A stretch of DNA of 64,000 nt from Druceiella hillmani (Eukaryota; Arthropoda; Insecta; Lepidoptera; Hepialidae), in contig JAYKKI010000004.1 of the NCBI GenBank assembly GCA_039881145.1, positions 47,768,001 to 47,832,000 on the forward strand, given 5' to 3'. A program made the translations under genes and the position numbers. Under the pieces are notes generated by a model. It searched no databases. It was not told the origin of the DNA and worked only from the letters and a program-made list of their open reading frames with translations. This document shows positions 58,140 to 64,000 of the stretch, in pieces (positions within the stretch are counted from its first letter, which is position 1; each line of letters opens with the position of its first letter).

Positions 58140-58520
58140 TACGGTTATCCCTATTAACGGCACGTTAATACAGCCCACATTTTGTAACTGACACTTTGAA
58201 ATTTCGCATTACACGAGCGACCGCGATTTATCATAAACCCTTTATAGCGGCGACAAATTCCAGATTTACCGCATTCGAAGGAAGTAATAAAATACAGACG
58301 ATGGAGTTTTAACTACAACCCCATTTTCGCATTACGCCTCCATAAATTGTCACCCTGTACATTATTAGCAGGTACGGGGGAGGAAGACGAGCGGCCCGCG
58401 CCCTCAAACTCCCGTCTCAATGTCTCATTTACGTTGTGAAAACGTCTTTTTACGTTAGAGGCGCGGGCGGGCCGTGTGTCGCTTCGTGTTTTATGCGCGC
58501 TCGGGGCATCTGTGTGGGGC
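58140..58520. other. CpG-rich block, candidate conserved regulatory element
   Basis: Base composition and CpG density rise sharply (gcattacacgagcgaccgcg, gacgagcggcccgcgccctc, gaggcgcgggcgggccgtgt). It also holds AT-core words typical of homeodomain or caudal-like sites (tttatcataaacc, cctccataaattg, ctttatagcggcg). No long frame with coding character is present. I infer a regulatory island or promoter-proximal DNA. Confidence 0.35.
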
Positions 58521-60785
58521 TTTATGTCTATGTCTAAATTTAACCCATAACGGTGTTTGAAAGATAAAATGAAATATACAATATCGCTGAAAGCAAGTAG
58601 CGGGATATACCGTTCTCTTTTTATTATGCAATACAGATTGTCGTTTTATGTACGATCCGGATATAACGTATGTCATGTATTTTAATTCATCTGCTGACGT
58701 CTCTTTGTTCGCTGACCCTTGCGGTGGTTTTAATAGGAGGTATTTCAACGGTCTCCTATTTAGACCAACATAAACAAATTACCTCCTAATTAAGTGACTA
58801 AATAATGTGACTTCCTAAACTAAGTAGCGTTTAGTATCTTATAAAAAAATGATGTGCTTAAGGCAACAATGTAGAAGTGATCATTGGCAGCCAACATAAC
58901 CGTACTATAGACAAAAATAACAGCATAACTAGAAATTTTGAATAGAAGGCGCACCACCTAACTACTTCACGACCTTAACTCTAATTCCTTGAATTGAATA
59001 TAAGGCAAGCTGAGATGCAACCTCGCTTCCAATACCGAGTTAAACAGACTTAGTATTTAGTTAGCATGCTGCTCAACACTTATTGAAGATACAAAGAGTG
59101 TAATCACCAATAATGTGGCGGACGATAGTTAGGCGATATTGGTTTACAAACGGAGTGGTGATAGTAGTTCCGGTCATAGAACTTACAAGTAACATTTAAG
59201 CGTGTGGGAAGCCTAGATGAATGTTTATTTGGTTTATCGTTTATATTAATACAATTATCGTTGACAATAATTAAAAAATATCGATATAATTTTTAATATT
59301 GATGCAATTAATAATAGTCGAGTCGAATCTGGGACGAATAAGAATTTATTTTATCCAAATCACCCAAACGCAGCACAGCGTGACATTAGCATCGTTTTTA
59401 GGTAAGCCTAGTTTTATTAATTTATTATTCCAACAAAATTTACATTCATTATGAATAAATGCGAGGCTAGTCATAACACTCTTTTCATTTGAAGGGATTA
59501 TATTCTCAAAATGAAAAGCGGGGGAAACGCATGGACGATATAAATTAATTTTGAAGTAGGAAAATTGATTGAATTTTCTTACACATAAGAAAATAAGATA
59601 CGTCAAACAGAGATCGGACTTATCATATGTGTCCCATATGTTTAATGTGTTCTATAAAAGTTCACATGACACAAAATTGAGGAGGACGTCAGGAAACTGA
59701 GTTACTTTCAGAATTTTATTAAAATTTTTCTTCACAGTTAAAATTGAATATTGGGAAATCCATTTAACACCATTTTCACAAGAGTTCGTGGTAACGAGGT
59801 CATTTGATGACTTTTTTGATTAAGTGATGAACTTTCTGCTTGGTTGAGTTTTATCTTTGCACTTACTTTTCCTCGTAGGTTCGTATGAATTTTCGATTAC
59901 GGCAAGTTTACATGCAGGTTATAGCTTTTCGACCAATGTATCTCGGAAGCCCAAAATCTAAACCTACAAGAGACATATTTAAATAAACATGTGGGGTTAT
60001 CCATTGACATGAAGTATTCCTTTTTTATTAGTAAAGAAAAACACTGAGTTTCATTCAAGTATTTCATTCCCAAGTTGCTTGAATGATACAATAAAATAAA
60101 TAAATGATACTGATCATATTTATCTATATTCGTAATTATTAGTCAATTATTAAAATAATAATATAAGATTTCTTTTTACGTTTAGGCAGGATCTTTAAAT
60201 CTAGTCAATCGATTTATATATTACTTTCGACTTAAATTAATGAGTCGCTCCGATTCGTGATTAAATGATTCAAACGAATTTAAATAACATTTGATATTTA
60301 TTGATACTCGAAGTTGTCTCCTTGAGTGTTGGAGAACTTTGCTTTCTTAGGTTCTAAATATATATTGGTTACAATTTTGTTTTATGTATCGTGGTGGAGT
60401 AGTCATCTGGCTAACACGTGAAGCGTGTTGTGTTACAGGATACTCTTAATTGCAACAGGCACGGACCCTTTTGTCGTCTTGCCCCATTTTATTCACTATT
60501 ATGTCTGAACGTTGTATTTGTGACATTTCATTTTACAGGCGATTTACTTTTAAGGATTTAACTATTTGTTTGGGAATTACTACGAGCTATAAAAGTTCCT
60601 GTCTTCACAATCTAGAAAATTGGGACAATACTTTTTCTAAATAATGTTCTACAGACGTTTACTCTTGAGGAAATACGTGTCATAAAATAAAAGTTTGTTT
60701 TAAAGTTATACAAAACTAATATTACAAATGGTACTGCATAATACTAATTATTTGAATAAAATGTGAAGTTGAACATTTAGATGGC
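58521..60785. other. long spacer, nothing recognised
   Basis: AT-rich DNA; 60390-60440 contains an accidental tRNA-like word series (ggtggagtagtcatctggct) without a cloverleaf. Confidence 0.45.

Positions 60786-60880
<95 letters not shown>
60786..60880. repeat. (TA)n microsatellite
   Basis: Two TA runs separated by acacac. Confidence 0.95.
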
Positions 60881-60881
<1 letters not shown>

Positions 60882-61141
60882 CCATATGTGTGTGTACACA
60901 TATGTTTGTGTGCTTTCTTTGTAATAATACATTCACTGTCTAGTGTTAAAAAATATCACAACGTCTTCACGGTTTAATATAAAAGTTTATTATTTCAATG
61001 ATATAAAAATATATAACTTAAGTCTTTATACGTTCGTTACTTTTTTTAAAAATAAAAATAAAAATTCAATTTAATTTGAGTAATTTAAAATTAAATTAAA
61101 TTTGCGCATTTAAAAATAAAAGCTTCTTGTATTTGTCTTAA

Positions 61142-61275
61142 CTTCAGGTGGGCTATTACCAAAGATAGCCCACCTGAAGATGTTGTAATACAACGAAACC
61201 TAGGTCGTGGTAAAGAACTTAAAAAAAGTAGAAAAAATACTACATCACGTAGTTTCATTTAATTATGTATTATGA
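61142..61275 (+). mobile_element. palindromic hammerhead repeat, copy G, truncated at both ends
   Basis: Begins inside the left arm at cttcaggtgggctattacca, crosses the centre and continues in a well-preserved right arm to agtttcatttaatt. Its 3' tail has drifted into attatgtattatgatatag and lacks the ttaacgccaaatatattcaat end. No target duplication is recognisable. Confidence 0.8.
61169..61210 (+). ncRNA. type I hammerhead ribozyme, best-preserved copy (G)
   Basis: All expected parts are present in order. Helix I 5' strand CCAC (61170-61173), invariant CTGAAGA (61174-61180), one extra T, helix II GTTGT-AAT-ACAAC (61182-61194), GAAA (61195-61198), helix III CC-TA-GG (61199-61204), T61205, C61206, cut, then GTGG (61207-61210) pairing with CCAC. 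The extra residue after A9 is known to be tolerated in natural hammerheads. Helix III is too short to close well alone, but ACCTAGGT is self-complementary, so two transcripts could share an intermolecular helix III, as in dimeric hammerheads of retroelements. The motif sits in the arm of a retro-inserted repeat, so it probably processes that repeat's RNA. Confidence 0.75.
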
Positions 61276-63404
61276 TATAGTTATTTTTAGTTATGTGATT
61301 TGGATAAGAATTCAGCTGTGTTTCATTCGCAGTTAATAGTTTAAATGCATTTTTATATCGAACAATTGCACCAATTTCTGTCAACTGTCTACATTGCGTT
61401 CAAAAGCCCCTAAGAGGATACTTTTTACTTTTTTCTTCAAAACTTTTATGAAAAAAAAATGAATAAAAACCAATGTTGCTTTTAAAGTTATAACAATTTT
61501 AATAAATTATTTAAAAGTTGAAATTATTTTTAAAAATTAAAATATTTTCGCTTTTTTTCCTATCTTTTTAATGAAATAAATTAAATGAGAATGCAATATT
61601 TTTTACTAACGAAATTCAAACACTTTTTCCACGTCATGTTATAAACCTATACTTTGTTTTTGTCTATCTTCCAATACATATTATTAAAACGAAAAAAATG
61701 AAAAAACAATAATAAACCATAATGATAAAATTGTTTAATCAAATAACACTGTCATGTCATAAATATATACATCATGTCATATAAGTATGTATGAGAAAAC
61801 ATTTTATCAAATTAGGACTGGAGAAAAATTAGAAATATGATAAATTGGAGTATATTAATAAGGCGATGTAGATAGTCTAAATATTAAAACCATTACATCA
61901 AAATCTGCTTCTATAGATAGGTAATTACTAAAACATTGAATGAAAGTCCGAATCTAACAGAAACATTTTCAATTATGTTTCAGACTCATTGAACTGATGA
62001 AAATCGGTTTTTCGCTGTAAAGCTGAGTAACATTGCGGCTAAAGCATCTAAAAGTTTTAGCTATCTGACCTTTTGTTTTCACTAAACTGCCTTTGTTTCT
62101 GGTAGTTTTGACTGTTGACTCGAACTACGTAGATACTTTGAGAGGATAACCATTATCTATCTAAATATTTAACTCGTGATAAATTCGAAAATTGGTTTGA
62201 AATTAGCCACATAATCCATAGTTAGATATTCTTCAACACAAATGCTGTAGTCCGTTGATAGAATACATAGAAGTGGTCGTCAGATGCTATATGAACATTA
62301 CGTTACGGATATTATGATTTCTCTACAGATGGTTCAGGACTGTAGATTGTCAAGATCTTTATTTGAATGAAATTGAGATCAACTTTGGTGTGAAATCGCG
62401 ATTTTTTCAATTTAAAATTTCGCGAACCTATAGGGAAAATAACGAAGAGTTCTTTCTGTATAATGAATGAAGAATGTACATAAATAGCAAAGTATTTATT
62501 TCTTAAAAATTCTTCTGCATTCAACATCTATGTGAAAATCTTAAATTTAGGCTAAATTCACATAAATTTTAATTTAACTCTTTGAAGTATAGTTCGTAAT
62601 TAGTTATAGTTCATAATAAGTTTATAGTTTTATAAGTCAGTTATAAATATTATTTATTTTAGTTTTTTGTGTACAAGGTTTTGTTTTTGCAAAATAGCAA
62701 AAAGAAGACCTTATCATTTCGTTACGTCTACATGTCTTAACATTACATTTTCTTCAATTTAAGGCCGATTATGGTGCAATTTTACAGGAAGATATAGTAT
62801 AATTAAGAAAACACAAAGAGAACGGTTTTAAGTTTCTCTTTTAAATCCTTTTCATACATTAAACTTGAGGATGATTTTTTTTCTCATAGACCCTACATAA
62901 TGGGATGTCATTTAAGTGGTATCTAAAAAAAAGAGTGAAAATACGTAGCAATATTTTAGGATCTAACGTCCTTCGTGAGATATGTAGTGAGTCTCTAAAA
63001 TGTTTTGCAATTTATTTCTATAATTATATAAACTATTTAATAAGTATTTCAAAGCAAAATTATTACGTCCATTTGCATCGTAAGAGTTATAGGTAAACCA
63101 TGTTTTTTGCACGTGTCTTCTTTTGAAGGCTTAGAACAGGTTTACAAAAGAAGTTCACTCATGGTGAGCAGCTCGCAAAGGGTTAATGCTTGTAAGTGGG
63201 TCGTATTGTGCCATACATTCGTATAATGTTTGTATCTGCTAAAAGCCATTTTAAGCGTTTCTAGGTTAACTGTAACGTATACTTTTGACAGCTCTTGATC
63301 GGAGATATTGCATTGTCAATTCGAGTGGCGCGCGGCTTATGTGCACTGAGAATACTTGCTGAGAATACTTTGCAGTAAATACGTATTTGATTATATTTGA
63401 GCGA
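61276..63404. other. long AT-rich spacer, nothing recognised
   Basis: Poly-A and AT-rich runs. Short frames (62312-62527, 62905-63096) without domains. A short duplication gagaatacttgc/gagaatactttgc occurs near 63349-63372, just before the satellite. Confidence 0.45.
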
Positions 63405-64000
63405 GAATAGTTTAAAATAAACTTTGTAACTAAGTATGAACACAATTGACACTACGAGAGTACACATTTTTTTATAAACATTTAATAATAGTTAAAAATA
63501 AACTTTCTAAGTATGAACACAATTGACACTACGAGAGTGCGTACACATTTAGGCGCATATAAACATTTAATAATAGTTAAAAATAAACTTTCTAAGTATG
63601 AACACAATTGACACTACGAGAGTGCGTACACATTTAGGCGCATATAAATATTTAATAATAGTTAAAAATAAACTTTCTAAGTATGAACACAATTGACACT
63701 ACGAGAGTACGTATACATTTAGGCGCATATAAACATTTAATAATAGTTAAAAATAAACATTCTAAGTATGCACACAATTGACACTACGAGAGTACGTATA
63801 CATTTAGGGGCATATAAACATTTAATAATAGTTAAAAATAAACATTCTAAGTATGAACACAATTGACACTACGAGAGTACACATTTTTTTATAAACATTT
63901 AATAATAGTTAAAAATAAACTTTCTAAGTATGAACACAATTGACACTACGAGAGTGCGTACACATTTAGGCGCATATAAACATTTAATAATAGTTAAAAA
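63405..64000. repeat. 85-bp satellite array with 77-bp variant units, runs off the window
   Basis: cacaattgacactacgagag recurs at 63441, 63518, 63603, 63688, 63773, 63858 and 63935. The steps are 77, 85, 85, 85, 85 and 77 bp. The two 77-bp units share the variant tacacatttttttataaaca, while 85-bp units read tacacatttaggcgcatata after gagagtgcg/gagagtacg. The first variant recurs 417 bp later, suggesting a five-unit higher-order period. The array is unfinished at base 64000. Confidence 0.97.

Noticed and set aside
60385..60445. tRNA/SINE-like ggtggagtagtcatctggct
   Set aside because: No B-box follows at the expected spacing and arms do not pair.
63405..64000. CRISPR-like array
   Set aside because: The repeats are head-to-tail with no unique spacers, and the sequence is eukaryotic.

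Overview
The window looks like AT-rich, intron- or intergene-scale DNA from an insect nuclear genome, most likely a lepidopteran. The evidence is the base composition, long (TA)n tracts, mariner, MULE, pogo and Ty3/gypsy remnants, and several dispersed motifs that I recognise as typical of Lepidoptera: the 'gacggacagac ... aagggttccgtttt ... ggaaccctaaaaa' repeat, the 'acccacttcaaaaaa-gaggaggttttt-aattcgactgtat' repeat, and the 'cgggcgaag...caacagctagt' end. I found no intact host protein-coding gene, rRNA or tRNA. A few GC/CpG-rich islands (1-140, about 4950-5130, 30560-30720, 34477-34690, 51003-51200, 58140-58520) stand out and may be exons or conserved regulatory DNA.

Layout. 1-5400: CpG-rich segment, decayed LINE 3' end, telomere-like and pentameric low-complexity DNA, a 39-bp minisatellite. 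5400-13540: sparse DNA with a LINE-like scrap, a giant palindromic repeat (8568-9375), a broken mariner (11696-12575) and a second palindromic repeat. 13540-20470: a decayed unrecognised coding stretch (15766-16290), an internally deleted mariner (18262-18850) and a degenerate 120-bp tandem array. 20474-25248: a complete-length but disabled Ty3/gypsy retrotransposon with two 357/358-bp LTRs, inserted in a (TA)n tract. 25250-44230: mostly featureless, with hairpins, a 2-kb inverted-repeat pair (35595-37624), a second degenerate 120-bp array, and truncated palindromic repeats. 44240-51200: palindromic repeat, pogo-type tail, and a 3.26-kb MULE. 53102-54421: a nearly intact DD41D mariner with TIRs, followed by two more palindromic repeats. 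55100-64000: LINE remnant, CpG-rich block, the best-preserved ribozyme copy (61142-61275), and an 85-bp satellite array that runs off the window end.

The most interesting system is the palindromic repeat family, seven copies all in the same orientation (8568, 13293, 33309, 44239, 54531, 54813, 61142). Each consists of inverted arms plus a fixed 3' tail, six copies are flanked by 9-12 bp target-site duplications, and three copies are truncated at the 5' side, as in target-primed reverse transcription. The arm encodes what reads as a type I hammerhead ribozyme: CUGAAGA, a GUUGU/ACAAC helix II, GAAA, a CC-UA-GG helix III, the UC cleavage site, and CCAC/GUGG helix I. The inverted design puts a ribozyme on both strands of a full copy. 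This fits non-autonomous Penelope-like or retrozyme-like retroelements, but no reverse transcriptase of that type is in the window.
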